A stretch of DNA of 64,000 nucleotides, taken from contig JAWJLM010000010.1 of the NCBI GenBank assembly GCA_040191315.1, positions 1-64,000 of the forward strand, read 5' to 3'. Origin of the DNA: Bacillaceae bacterium S4-13-56. Lineage in GTDB: Bacteria > Bacillota > Bacilli > Bacillales > JAWJLM01. The notes under the pieces are model-generated. The model did no database searches. It saw only the letters and a list, made by a program, of their open reading frames with translations, and was not told the origin of the DNA. Each line of letters opens with the position of its first letter. The first letter of the stretch is position 1. Position numbers and translations under genes: made by a program. Shown piece by piece: positions 52,252-60,899 of this stretch.

Positions 52252-52543
52252 GTGCTTTTTAATACATTTAGATGCTACTAAATATCATTGATTTTATACG
52301 TTAAGTGATGAATTCAGAATGCTAAGTGCTAAAGAGCCGGGTTTAAGTGACGGGGTTTTTTATCGTAGTGATGATTTTATGAATTCCGTGCTACTCTCTT
52401 CCCTTAAATGCTACCGACATAATTTGAGAGCTATTCTCTACAATGCAATGTGACGATTTAAAAATTTTATGTAATGATTTTTTTCTAATTCTGAAGGTTG
52501 GTGCTACTTCATTTGGTTACATGCCGCAATATTCATTTAGTGC
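52252..52543 (+). repeat. 20-21-bp periodic intergenic repeat, copy C
   Basis: Cores at 52252, 52272, (short deletion), 52305, 52326, 52347, 52368, 52388, 52408, 52428, 52450, about 52470, then about 31 bp to 52501, 52521 and 52540. It aligns with copy A over nearly its full length, including GAGAGC at 52426/4841 and CATTTAGTGCC-like ends. Confidence 0.8.
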
Positions 52544-52595
52544 CACCAAAACACAGCCCATCCAAGCACTTGACCAGGATCCTTATTGTTAAAGA

Positions 52596-52632
52596 AAAAA
52601 GCCGATCCCTCAAAAATATGGATCAGCTTTTA
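52596..52632 (+). terminator. Terminator after periodic repeat C
   Basis: AAAAAAGCCGATCC-loop-GGATCAGCTTTTA; would end a tnrA transcript running through the repeat. Confidence 0.8.
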
Positions 52633-52645
52633 TTTAAATTTGTGA

Positions 52646-52866
52646 TAAAGTGAAACTTCAATCAGTGACCGTCCCACTGTTTGTTAGCACCCAAGGGTAT
52701 GACCTAAAGGAACTTGAACCAATCGGAAATTTACGGGCAGCCAACCATGACGCAAGCTTCCCTATCAAGAATGAAAAATTTAATGTTTTATTTCCATGGG
52801 AGTATCCCCCTATACTCTTTTCGTTTCACTTAAGACCTGAGGTGGGGGTATTATTGCCCGTTCATG
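52646..52866 (+). repeat. Structured intergenic repeat R, copy 5
   Basis: TAAAGTGAAAC to CCCGTTCATG, where the usual GCGGGATAA end is cut. Its last 16 bases overlap the exoA 3' end. The AATCAGTG/CACTG stem is shortened by a deletion. Confidence 0.85.
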
Positions 52867-53624
52867 TTTGCTAAATTAATATCTAACCCAACAGGGCAAT
52901 GATCACTACCATAAATATCACAGTATATATGTGAATCTTCAATGTTTGAAGCCATTCGGTTGGATACAACAAAATAATCAATACGCCAACCAATATTTCT
53001 TTCTCTTACCTTATTCATATAGGACCACCAGGAATATACATCCGTTCTTTCAGGATACAGATAGCGAAAAGAATCAACAAAGCCACTACCTAAAAACTCG
53101 GTCATCTTACCTCTTTCCTCGATAGTAAATCCTGAATTTTGCACATTGGACTTTGCATTTTTTAGATCAATTTCCTGGTGGGCCACATTCAAATCACCGC
53201 ATAAAATGACCGGCTTCTGCTTGTCCAATTGTTTAATATACTTTAGAATTGCATTCTCCCATTCTAATCGGTAATCCAACCTAGAGAGATCCCGTTTGGA
53301 ATTGGGCGTATAAACTGTTACAACAAAATAGGAGTCAAATTCTAAAGTAATCACTCTACCTTCTTTATCCTCTAAAATTTCTCCAAGGCCAAAGGAAACA
53401 TGCAATGGTTCTTTTTTTGTAAAAACAGCTGTTCCTGAATAACCTTTTCTTTCTGCGTAGTTCCAATACTGATAATAACCATCTAGTTCTAGTTTGACTT
53501 GACCTTCTTGACACTTTGATTCTTGAATACAAAAAACATCAGCATCTATATAATGAAAGAAATCTAAAAAACCTTTGGTAAGACATGCCCGAATTCCATT
53601 GACATTCCATGATACAAGCTTCAA
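52851..53624 (-). CDS. exoA: Exodeoxyribonuclease III / AP endonuclease ExoA
   Basis: A 257-residue DNA repair nuclease of the exonuclease III family that cuts at abasic sites. Motifs: SWNVNGIRACL, FCIQESKCQ (metal Glu), TVYTPNSKR, ILCGDLNVAHQEIDL (catalytic Asp-Asn), WRIDYFVVSNRM and GSDHCPVGLDI (Asp-His). Start is TTG 53624 after AGGGG. The end is odd: homologues finish soon after GSDHCPVGL-I-L, and here the last residues NMNGQ and the stop are encoded by the truncated end of repeat R copy 5, so the repeat has fused into the gene's 3' end without harming the catalytic part. Confidence 0.95.
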   Translation of the reverse strand: MKLVSWNVNGIRACLTKGFLDFFHYIDADVFCIQESKCQEGQVKLELDGYYQYWNYAERKGYSGTAVFTKKEPLHVSFGLGEILEDKEGRVITLEFDSYFVVTVYTPNSKRDLSRLDYRLEWENAILKYIKQLDKQKPVILCGDLNVAHQEIDLKNAKSNVQNSGFTIEERGKMTEFLGSGFVDSFRYLYPERTDVYSWWSYMNKVRERNIGWRIDYFVVSNRMASNIEDSHIYCDIYGSDHCPVGLDINLANMNGQ

Positions 53625-53720
53625 AACATCTACCCCTTCTTAACCTTCTTGGGTCTTATTATACCGTTCTATTTGGTTCGGTGCACTCAAATAGGATCCT
53701 TCATTATATTTAAAGGGGGG

Positions 53721-55424
53721 TTAAGAAAGCTGATAAAGGGAGTGATATCTTGTATTTTCTTTCATTAAGTCTTCGTGTTTTCCTTCTAATACCAATTTCC
53801 CTTGATCTAAAAATGTCACTCGGTCCGCTTTTTCTATAAAAGCTAAGTGATGGCTAATCCAAAGGACTGATTTATCCTTTAAAGCTTCAAAGATAGTATC
53901 TAATAAATCCTTTTCTGTTTGTGGGTCTAATCCAATGGTAGGTTCATCTAAAATAACCAAGGGGGCTTTCTGCAATAATATCCTAGCTAAAGCTATCCGA
54001 TGACGCTCTCCTCCAGAAAAGCGAGTGCCTGCTTCATCCATGATGGTATCATATCCTTCTGGAAGAGATAGGATAAACTCATGAAGTTTTACCTGTTTAG
54101 CTGCCCAATATACATCTTGATCTGAAGCTTTGGAACATCCTAAACGTATATTGTTTTTCACTGTGGTATTAAAGAGATAAGGGTCCTGATTCAACACTGA
54201 AACCACTTTTGAGGTATTTTCTACCATATGATATGCAGGAAACCCATTAATAGTTACAGAGCCTGTCAGTGGTAAAAGATCTCCTATAATAAGTTTGATT
54301 AGGGTTGATTTCCCTCCTCCGCTTGGACCTAACAGTGCTACTTTTTCTCCCTCTTTCATAGAAAAGGTAAGATTATCTATGATCAACCTATCTTTCTCAT
54401 AACCAAAAGAAGCTCTCAGAATCTCTAGTTCACATCTATTATTAATAAAAGAGAGTGAATGGTTCTTATCCGGCAAATCAATAGGTGGAAGCTCACTAAG
54501 ACGTTGGAAAGAAGATTGATAAGATGGGATCTCACTTACTGAATCGGAAATGGGTATGAATATTTCCATTAAAGGGAAAAGAACCAAAACAAAAGCTGCG
54601 ATTAAGGTTGGTTGCATCTCTCCCATGGAGCTTTGCTGGGCTGTCCAAAAAAGAATCACTACCACAATGGTTGCAATAAGTAGTTGTGCAGTCATATTAC
54701 GTCTTTGTATATAACCTTGATTCCTTTCTTCTAATATAGCTAACTCCGCTTCTGCTTTCTCGTAGCTTTCAATAAAATCATGGGATCGACCACTAAATTG
54801 CCAATCACTTACACCCATTACTGCATCAGTTAGTCTTGAGTACAAGCTATATCTTCCACTTTTCATTTTTCCTATCGTATACTTAGAAAAAGAAAGAGAT
54901 AACCATGGGAAAAGAAAGACAAGGATCCCTAGTAATAGGCCCATTATGAATGCAAATGTAATTGAAAAGTAACTAAGGAACGCCACAACAGATCCATATA
55001 AAGCATATCCCACAACAGCCGGAAATACAGTCTTCAAATAAATATCCTGAAGTCGCTCAACGTCTTCAGAAAGAAGACCCAGCATATTTCCAATTTTTAA
55101 AGAGAAGGATTGTTTTCCTATAAAGGGTTCTATGGATTGATAGACCCTTTTTCTCATTTGAGAAAGAATGGTCAAAACAATATGATGACCCATTAATCTC
55201 TCTAAATAACGAAAAACAGCCTTACTAATACCAAACGTCCGAACTGCAACTATAGGAACATATATAAGTAAAATATTCTCTGGTCTGGTTGCGGCTTTGG
55301 AGATTAAAAATCCTGAGGTGAACATTAAAAGAGCAGATGCCAAAGCTGCCCCGATTCCAAAAACTATTACAATGAATACCCAGCCCTTATTTTTCTTAAG
55401 ATATGGAAGTACCCACTCTTTCAT
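53721..55424 (-). CDS. cydC: Thiol/heme-type ABC exporter subunit CydC
   Basis: A 567-residue membrane-ATPase fusion, the second subunit of the CydDC exporter needed to assemble cytochrome bd; it moves glutathione/cysteine or heme-related compounds. Six helices lie before residue 300. The ATPase has Walker A GPSGGGKST, signature FSGGERHRIALARILL, Walker B LVILDEPTIGLD and H-loop WISHHLAF. It overlaps cydD by 29 bases. Last gene of cydABDC. (B. subtilis gene names for the two subunits are the reverse.). Confidence 0.93.
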   Translation of the reverse strand: MKEWVLPYLKKNKGWVFIVIVFGIGAALASALLMFTSGFLISKAATRPENILLIYVPIVAVRTFGISKAVFRYLERLMGHHIVLTILSQMRKRVYQSIEPFIGKQSFSLKIGNMLGLLSEDVERLQDIYLKTVFPAVVGYALYGSVVAFLSYFSITFAFIMGLLLGILVFLFPWLSLSFSKYTIGKMKSGRYSLYSRLTDAVMGVSDWQFSGRSHDFIESYEKAEAELAILEERNQGYIQRRNMTAQLLIATIVVVILFWTAQQSSMGEMQPTLIAAFVLVLFPLMEIFIPISDSVSEIPSYQSSFQRLSELPPIDLPDKNHSLSFINNRCELEILRASFGYEKDRLIIDNLTFSMKEGEKVALLGPSGGGKSTLIKLIIGDLLPLTGSVTINGFPAYHMVENTSKVVSVLNQDPYLFNTTVKNNIRLGCSKASDQDVYWAAKQVKLHEFILSLPEGYDTIMDEAGTRFSGGERHRIALARILLQKAPLVILDEPTIGLDPQTEKDLLDTIFEALKDKSVLWISHHLAFIEKADRVTFLDQGKLVLEGKHEDLMKENTRYHSLYQLS

Positions 55425-57132
55425 GCTGTAGCCTCCCTTTCAACACCGAAACCATTTCATAATAGTCTCCTTGTTGATGAATTAATTCCTCATGTGTTCC
55501 TTGCTCTACTAAAACGCCTCTTCTAAGAAATAAAACCTGATCCATATCCTCCATCCAATGAAGTCTGTGTGTAGCTAAAAATACAAGTTTATCCTCAAAC
55601 AATTTCAAAAGGCGTAGTTTAATATCCATTTCGGTTTCTACATCTAAATGAGCGGTTGGCTCATCCAAAATGAGGATGGGCCGATCGACCAAAAAGGCTC
55701 GTGCTATTGCTACACGTTGAATTTGTCCTCCACTTAGGGACCGGCCTCCGTCTCCTAGCACCTCATCTGCATACTCTTCATACAAGTTAGCAATGCCCGC
55801 CTTCTGAGCCGCTTGCCAAATTTCATGGTCTGAAGCATTAGGGTAATAGAATGCTATATTCCTTTTAAACGTGTCTTGAAAAATGTAAGGATGCTGTGGT
55901 ATATATACCACCTGGCTTTGCCAATCTTTCCTCTGAAGATGAGTGAAGGTCTGCCCATTAATGGATAGACCCCCTTTCTGCACTTGGAGGAATCCACTTA
56001 TCAATTCAGAGATAGTAGATTTCCCGGCTCCACTTGAACCGACAATTCCTATTTTCTGAAATCCCTTAACCGCAAAGCTTACATTTTTTAAAGATGCTGG
56101 TCCTTGTTGATCATGTTGAATACTTGCATTTTCAAATGAAAAGATAGAATCTTTTGTCCATTTTCGAATGCTTCCTTGTTCTTTTTCATAAGGCGCCATT
56201 TCTAATATACTATGAAGTTTTTTGGCTGACTTTTGCCCGTTTAATGTAGCGTGAAAATCTGCACCTATTTCCCGTATAGGTAAAAAATACTCAGGAGCCA
56301 ATATAAGGATAGTCAAAGCTGGACCTAATGTTAATTCCCCTTCTATCAAACGCAATCCAAGAAATACAGCAATAGTAGCCACTGAAAGCATTGTGAAAAA
56401 ATCCAACGCAAAAGAAGATAGAAAGGCAACCTTAAGTGTACTCATTGTTGACTTTCGATAACGGTCACTCACTGATTGAATTCTATTACTATGAGACTTG
56501 CTAATCCCTAAATATTTTAAGGTTTGTAAACCCCGCAATGAATCTACAAAATGGTTAGCTAGGATTCTATGGGATTGAAATTGCATATCCGCTTTTTTTT
56601 GAGCAGCCATCCCAAGTAAGATCATAAAAGTAATTAAAATGGGAGTAGCCACTGCCAAAACGATTCCCGAAAGACGATCCAAAAACCAGACAAAGGAAAT
56701 GATCATAATGGGAATGACCAGGACCTGAATGAATTTTTGTGAGAAAAGAGAAAGATAGTTCTTCACTTGAGAAATTCCCTCTATTAGTAAAGTTACCGTA
56801 TTTCCAGTCCCTAACTTTCTAATTACTCTCGGTCCAATTAGAAAAAGATGATCGATCACCTTTTTTCTTAAATCCTTTCCTGTTTTTTCCGAAAATCGAA
56901 ACACTATCTTTTCTTTAACTTGCTGAAGAATAGCTCTTATAAGGAAAGCCATGACAAAATAGAAGATGCTTAAATTAGCATCTTCTATTTCTTTCTGGTT
57001 AAAAAAATGAGCGACTACTTTTGCCAGCCAAACTCCTTGCATAATAATAGCGATCCCTTGGATAACAGTTATGCTAACAAGAAAAATAAAAAGTTTGCGA
57101 ATTCCCGAGTACGTTAGCCATGTTTTATCCAT
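55396..57132 (-). CDS. cydD: Thiol/heme-type ABC exporter subunit CydD
   Basis: A 578-residue membrane-ATPase fusion, partner of CydC. After six helices the ATPase domain shows Walker A GSSGAGKST, signature LSGGQIQRVAIARAFL, Walker B LILDEPTAHLD and H-loop FLATHRLHW. Its ATG overlaps the TAA of cydB by one base (TAATG), so translation is coupled. Both ATP sites look competent. Confidence 0.93.
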   Translation of the reverse strand: MDKTWLTYSGIRKLFIFLVSITVIQGIAIIMQGVWLAKVVAHFFNQKEIEDANLSIFYFVMAFLIRAILQQVKEKIVFRFSEKTGKDLRKKVIDHLFLIGPRVIRKLGTGNTVTLLIEGISQVKNYLSLFSQKFIQVLVIPIMIISFVWFLDRLSGIVLAVATPILITFMILLGMAAQKKADMQFQSHRILANHFVDSLRGLQTLKYLGISKSHSNRIQSVSDRYRKSTMSTLKVAFLSSFALDFFTMLSVATIAVFLGLRLIEGELTLGPALTILILAPEYFLPIREIGADFHATLNGQKSAKKLHSILEMAPYEKEQGSIRKWTKDSIFSFENASIQHDQQGPASLKNVSFAVKGFQKIGIVGSSGAGKSTISELISGFLQVQKGGLSINGQTFTHLQRKDWQSQVVYIPQHPYIFQDTFKRNIAFYYPNASDHEIWQAAQKAGIANLYEEYADEVLGDGGRSLSGGQIQRVAIARAFLVDRPILILDEPTAHLDVETEMDIKLRLLKLFEDKLVFLATHRLHWMEDMDQVLFLRRGVLVEQGTHEELIHQQGDYYEMVSVLKGRLQHERVGTSIS

Positions 57133-58142
57133 TAATAAATCATACCCTTTCCATTGACCCTTTTACGGAATACATAGTAACTCCAAATCTGATAAGCTAG
57201 GACAAAAGGCAAGAAAATTAAAACCACTATTGTCATTACTTTAAGGGAATATGGACCTGAGGATGCTGCATATAAAGTCAGGTCATAAGTACTTCCAAGC
57301 GAACTAATCATGACACGTGGGAAAAGTCCCACAAAAATAGTGGCCACTGTTAGTGCAATTCCTAATCCACTTGCAGTAAAAGCCCATCCATCCTTTTTCT
57401 GTTTTAGGAAAAAGATCGCTCCTACATAACTAAGTACAATAAGAGCAATCATCGGTATGGTTGCTTCCTCACGATACGTAAAAAGATCTGTTTCAAAATA
57501 AGCGAGTCCTACAAAAGTAACCAAAGATACGAAAACCGCATAGATCAGCTTTTCCGCTAATTTGTGTGCTCTTTCTTGTAAATCTCCTACCGTCCTTAGT
57601 GTAATAAATACCAAACCATGCATCAGACATAATAGGGTTACCGTCACTCCTCCAACCACAGTAAATACATTCACATAATCAAAGAAGCCGGCACGTAATG
57701 TCATGGTTTCATCTATTGGCATTCCCCGAATGATACTTGAAAACAGAATTCCAAATAAAAATGGAGGTAAAATACTTCCTACAAAAATAGCTAAATCCCA
57801 ATTTTTTCTCCATTTTTCACTATCTACTTTCCCTCTAAACTCAAAGGCAACCCCACGTCCAATCAAGGCAATAAGTACGAATACGAACGGTATATAATAA
57901 CCACTAAACATGGTGGCATACCAATGAGGAAATCCAGCAAAAATGGCTCCTCCTCCCGTTAAAAGCCAAACTTCATTAGCGTCCCAAAAAGGACCAATTG
58001 TATTTATTAACATACGTCGTTCTAACTCGTTTTTCCCAACAAACCGCCCCGCCATTCCTACGCCAAAATCAAATCCTTCTAAAAAGAAGAATCCAATAAA
58101 TAAGACAGCCACAATGACAAACCAAAGCTCATTCAATTCCAT
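57132..58142 (-). CDS. cydB: Cytochrome bd ubiquinol/menaquinol oxidase subunit II
   Basis: A 336-residue subunit with eight to nine helices. The N-terminus LNELWFVIVAVLFIGFFFLEGFDFGVGM and the following GPFWDANEVWLLTGGGAIFAGFPHWYATMFSGYY are diagnostic. It pairs with CydA to form the high-affinity quinol oxidase used at low oxygen. Starts at ATG overlapping the cydA stop (TAATG). Confidence 0.97.
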   Translation of the reverse strand: MELNELWFVIVAVLFIGFFFLEGFDFGVGMAGRFVGKNELERRMLINTIGPFWDANEVWLLTGGGAIFAGFPHWYATMFSGYYIPFVFVLIALIGRGVAFEFRGKVDSEKWRKNWDLAIFVGSILPPFLFGILFSSIIRGMPIDETMTLRAGFFDYVNVFTVVGGVTVTLLCLMHGLVFITLRTVGDLQERAHKLAEKLIYAVFVSLVTFVGLAYFETDLFTYREEATIPMIALIVLSYVGAIFFLKQKKDGWAFTASGLGIALTVATIFVGLFPRVMISSLGSTYDLTLYAASSGPYSLKVMTIVVLIFLPFVLAYQIWSYYVFRKRVNGKGMIY

Positions 58143-59536
58143 TATGGAAGAACCCCCTTATCAAATGGATCATTTGATAGAGAAACATCCTGTGAATAAT
58201 GATGTTCCGTTCCTTTTTTAATTTCTCGAACGAATAAGTAAACAAGTACTATAGCAAGACCAAGGTATACAACACTATAGCCAACCAATGAAAATAATAG
58301 CGACTGTGAAGATACATTAGGTGAAACAGACTCCGCAGTAGTAAATAGTCCAAATACCGTCCATGGCTGTCGTCCAAATTCTGTCATTACCCAGCCCGCA
58401 GTATTCGCGATAAACGGGAAGGCAATCATGGCAACCATCCCTTTTAAGTAGAAAGCTTTATTAAGTATAGTTTTTCGAAGAGCAAACAAAAGTCCAAGAG
58501 CGGAAGTTAAAATCATTAACCCTCCTGCACCAACCATAATTCGGAAGCTCCAAAAGGTTGTATTAACTGGCGGGATATAATTTCCTTCTCCATATTTTTG
58601 TTCATATTCTTCCTGGAGAGTCAGCATTCCTGGAACAGAACCCGAGAATTCATTGTAGGCTAAGAAGCTTAAAGCATAAGGAATGGATAGTTCAAATGAG
58701 TTTTTTTGGTTTTCTTCATCAATTGCTGCAAAGATCACCCATGGTGCTGGATCTGCACTATCCTTCCACAAAGCCTCGCTGGCAGCCATTTTCATAGGCT
58801 GTGCTTCCATTAAATGCTGAGCTTGTGCGTGTCCACTGAAAACAATTCCCATACTACCAATAAAAGCAATACTCATAGCCATTTTAAACGACCTTGTAAA
58901 TAAATCGATTTCTTGTTTCTTAATAAGCTTATAAGCACTGACTCCTCCAATAAAAAAAGCACCAGTCACTAATCCAGCAAAGATCACATGTGGAAATTCT
59001 ACGAGAAGCTGAGGATTTTGTAGTAATGCGAAGAAGTCGTTCATCTCTGCTCTTCCATTATTGATTACAAAACCAACGGGTTCCTGCATAAACGAATTTG
59101 CCGCTAAGATCCATAGCGCAGAAAACGTGGTACCTAATGTCACTAGCCAAATACAAAATAAATGGATTTTCTTAGGCAAACGATCCCATCCAAAAATCCA
59201 GATTCCGATAAAAGTCGATTCTAAGAAGAAGGCTAATAACGCCTCTATTGCGAGTGGAGCTCCAAAAACATCTCCTACAAATCGAGAATATTCGGACCAG
59301 TTCATTCCAAACTGAAATTCTTGAATGATACCGGTTACTACTCCTACTGCAAAGTTAATCAGGAATAAGTGCCCCCAAAATTTAGCCATCTTTTTATAGA
59401 CTACCTGATTCTTCACAACATAGAGTGTCTCCATCAACGCTACCATAAACACTAAGCCAATCGACATGGGCACAAATAAAAAGTGAAAAATTGTCGTTAC
59501 CCCAAATTGCAGCCTGGCCAACAGTAATTCAGTCAT
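58142..59536 (-). CDS. cydA: Cytochrome bd ubiquinol/menaquinol oxidase subunit I
   Basis: A 464-residue heme-bearing subunit. The N-terminal LLARLQFGVTTIFHFLFVPMSIGL has the His ligand of heme d/b595; GIIQEFQFGMNWSEYSRFVGDVFGAPLAIEAL, with Glu residues lining the heme region, and FGRQPWTVFGLFTTAESVSP near the C-terminus are diagnostic. The periplasmic quinol loop is of the short type usual in Firmicutes. ATG follows GGGGGG by about eight bases. First gene of cydABDC. A TATAAT lies near 59622 (minus strand); a clear Rex box was not found. Confidence 0.97.
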   Translation of the reverse strand: MTELLLARLQFGVTTIFHFLFVPMSIGLVFMVALMETLYVVKNQVVYKKMAKFWGHLFLINFAVGVVTGIIQEFQFGMNWSEYSRFVGDVFGAPLAIEALLAFFLESTFIGIWIFGWDRLPKKIHLFCIWLVTLGTTFSALWILAANSFMQEPVGFVINNGRAEMNDFFALLQNPQLLVEFPHVIFAGLVTGAFFIGGVSAYKLIKKQEIDLFTRSFKMAMSIAFIGSMGIVFSGHAQAQHLMEAQPMKMAASEALWKDSADPAPWVIFAAIDEENQKNSFELSIPYALSFLAYNEFSGSVPGMLTLQEEYEQKYGEGNYIPPVNTTFWSFRIMVGAGGLMILTSALGLLFALRKTILNKAFYLKGMVAMIAFPFIANTAGWVMTEFGRQPWTVFGLFTTAESVSPNVSSQSLLFSLVGYSVVYLGLAIVLVYLFVREIKKGTEHHYSQDVSLSNDPFDKGVLP

Positions 59537-59848
59537 TCACTGTCCCCCCAAACCCAAATTTTAGATTTTGACTTCTTTGTTACAGCAATCAAAGCATACC
59601 CACTTCAGTACAAGTGTATTATAGCCTAGATTATGGGTTATGGAGTGCAATTTTATGATAGAACCATGACAATCATGTGAAGATTTTGACAATACTAATA
59701 GTTATCATTTTAGAGATGGTGCTTAATGATACTGTTTTTAAATAAAGAAGTAAGCATCCTCCTTTATTTAATTGAAGACATTTATGAAATCACCTTTAAG
59801 CCCATGGTTGCTCCTATGATGAGGACCATAAAAAAAAGCCGCTTCCAA

Positions 59849-60121
59849 TCAGCTGGTTCTTTTATCATATCCTTTTATATAACGATTCACTTGAGAGCTT
59901 GCTGGCCAGTCCCCTTCCACACAAATTGCCTTGAATCCTTTTTCTTCTATAAGCCGCTACGATAATTCTGCTCTTATCTTATAAAACTCAGATGTCCCAT
60001 GACTTGACTCACCTAATAGGACTACTCTAGCATCTCCAACTTCATCTATAATAGGCTCTAAATCCTGTACTGCCTCGAATGATTTTGAATGCTTTTTGAT
60101 TCCTTCTAAAATCTTATTCAA
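59849..60121 (-). pseudogene. Erythromycin-esterase-like protein, N-terminal remnant
   Basis: From TTG 60121, seven bases after GGAGGA, the frame gives [23 protein letters not shown] then [23 protein letters not shown], the start of the Ere family with its G-E-x-x-H-G-T active-site segment. A TAG at 59967 follows, then in frame RLIEEKGFKAICVEGDWPAS continues until TGA 59849, where similarity ends. About 300 residues are missing. Not functional. The rest of the gap to cydA (59537-59848) shows only promoter-like A+T-rich sequence, with a hairpin and T-run near 59831-59856. Confidence 0.82.
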
Positions 60122-60123
60122 AA

Positions 60124-60182
60124 TAAGTCCTCCTCCGAAGCATAGTAAACAAGATTACTTTGCCCAAGCGGAGGAGGACTTA
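60124..60182 (-). promoter_or_regulatory. Long inverted repeat over the ribosome site of the esterase remnant
   Basis: Perfect 14-bp arms TAAGTCCTCCTCCG / CGGAGGAGGACTTA around a 31-base loop. On the minus strand the second arm contains the GGAGG of the esterase remnant. It could also act as the terminator of the coiled-coil gene 24 bases upstream, since TTATTTT follows. Confidence 0.7.
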
Positions 60183-60205
60183 TGAGGTTGAGCAAATTTC
60201 AACCC

Positions 60206-60817
60206 TTACTTTTTTTCGGATTTAGACATAAGATTATAAACATAAGTGGATGTCTGTTTATAGCTATCCTCCACCTTCTCAGCCAAATCATGCGTACGTT
60301 CAAATAGAATGGACCTGAAGTGTTGGAGCTGACGAGAGATTTTCTCCATGAGAGCTTCTTGATTTTCCAAGCGTTCCTCTAGTTGACTCTGATGCTGCTC
60401 CTGTTTACTGACTTTATCGGAAATTTCCTGGTTTAGCTTATAAACTTCTCCAACCTGTTCATTCATCTTTTCTTGGCTTTGGTCCATTTGTTGTAGTTGT
60501 TGCATCATTTCATACGTAGTATCGTGAATCTGCTTTAATTCCTCAAATATCTTTTGTTTTTCTTTTTCTTCCGCCTCGGTTAATTTACCAAGCTTCTCTC
60601 CTACCTCATTCCATCGCTCTGAATTCATTTTTTCCTGTTTTTGCTGTACTGTAGATAATTGTTGATACGACTTTTCCAAGGATTCGTTCATTTCTTTCTG
60701 ACTTTTGATCCATTCTGCAAGGTAATCGTATTTAAAGGTGGACTGATTATTGTCCTTTAGTTTATCTTCGTTGGAAAAAAGCTTTGGTTGGCTTCTCCAA
60801 TTCATAAAAAGACCCAT
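60206..60817 (-). CDS. Coiled-coil hypothetical protein
   Basis: A 203-residue soluble protein. Residues 1-30 include MGLFMNWRSQPKLFSNEDKLK; from about 38 to 180 it is a long Gln/Glu/Lys-rich alpha-helix with heptad periodicity (for example EKSYQQLSTVQQKQEKMN and QEQHQSQLEERLENQEALMEKISRQL), so a coiled coil. No membrane segment. Function unknown; no family recognised. ATG 60817 follows GGAAGTGA. Confidence 0.75.
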   Translation of the reverse strand: MGLFMNWRSQPKLFSNEDKLKDNNQSTFKYDYLAEWIKSQKEMNESLEKSYQQLSTVQQKQEKMNSERWNEVGEKLGKLTEAEEKEKQKIFEELKQIHDTTYEMMQQLQQMDQSQEKMNEQVGEVYKLNQEISDKVSKQEQHQSQLEERLENQEALMEKISRQLQHFRSILFERTHDLAEKVEDSYKQTSTYVYNLMSKSEKK

Positions 60818-60899
60818 GAGATCACTTCCTCATTCCTTTTTACCTTTATCCTATGCAAAAAAAATGTAGGCGGGAATCAAAGAAGTGAGATGACTTTTC

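Noticed and set aside
59537-59640. Rex operator before cydA
   Set aside because: Only a weak TTG...CAA half-match is present; the TTGTGA/TCACAA halves are not found.
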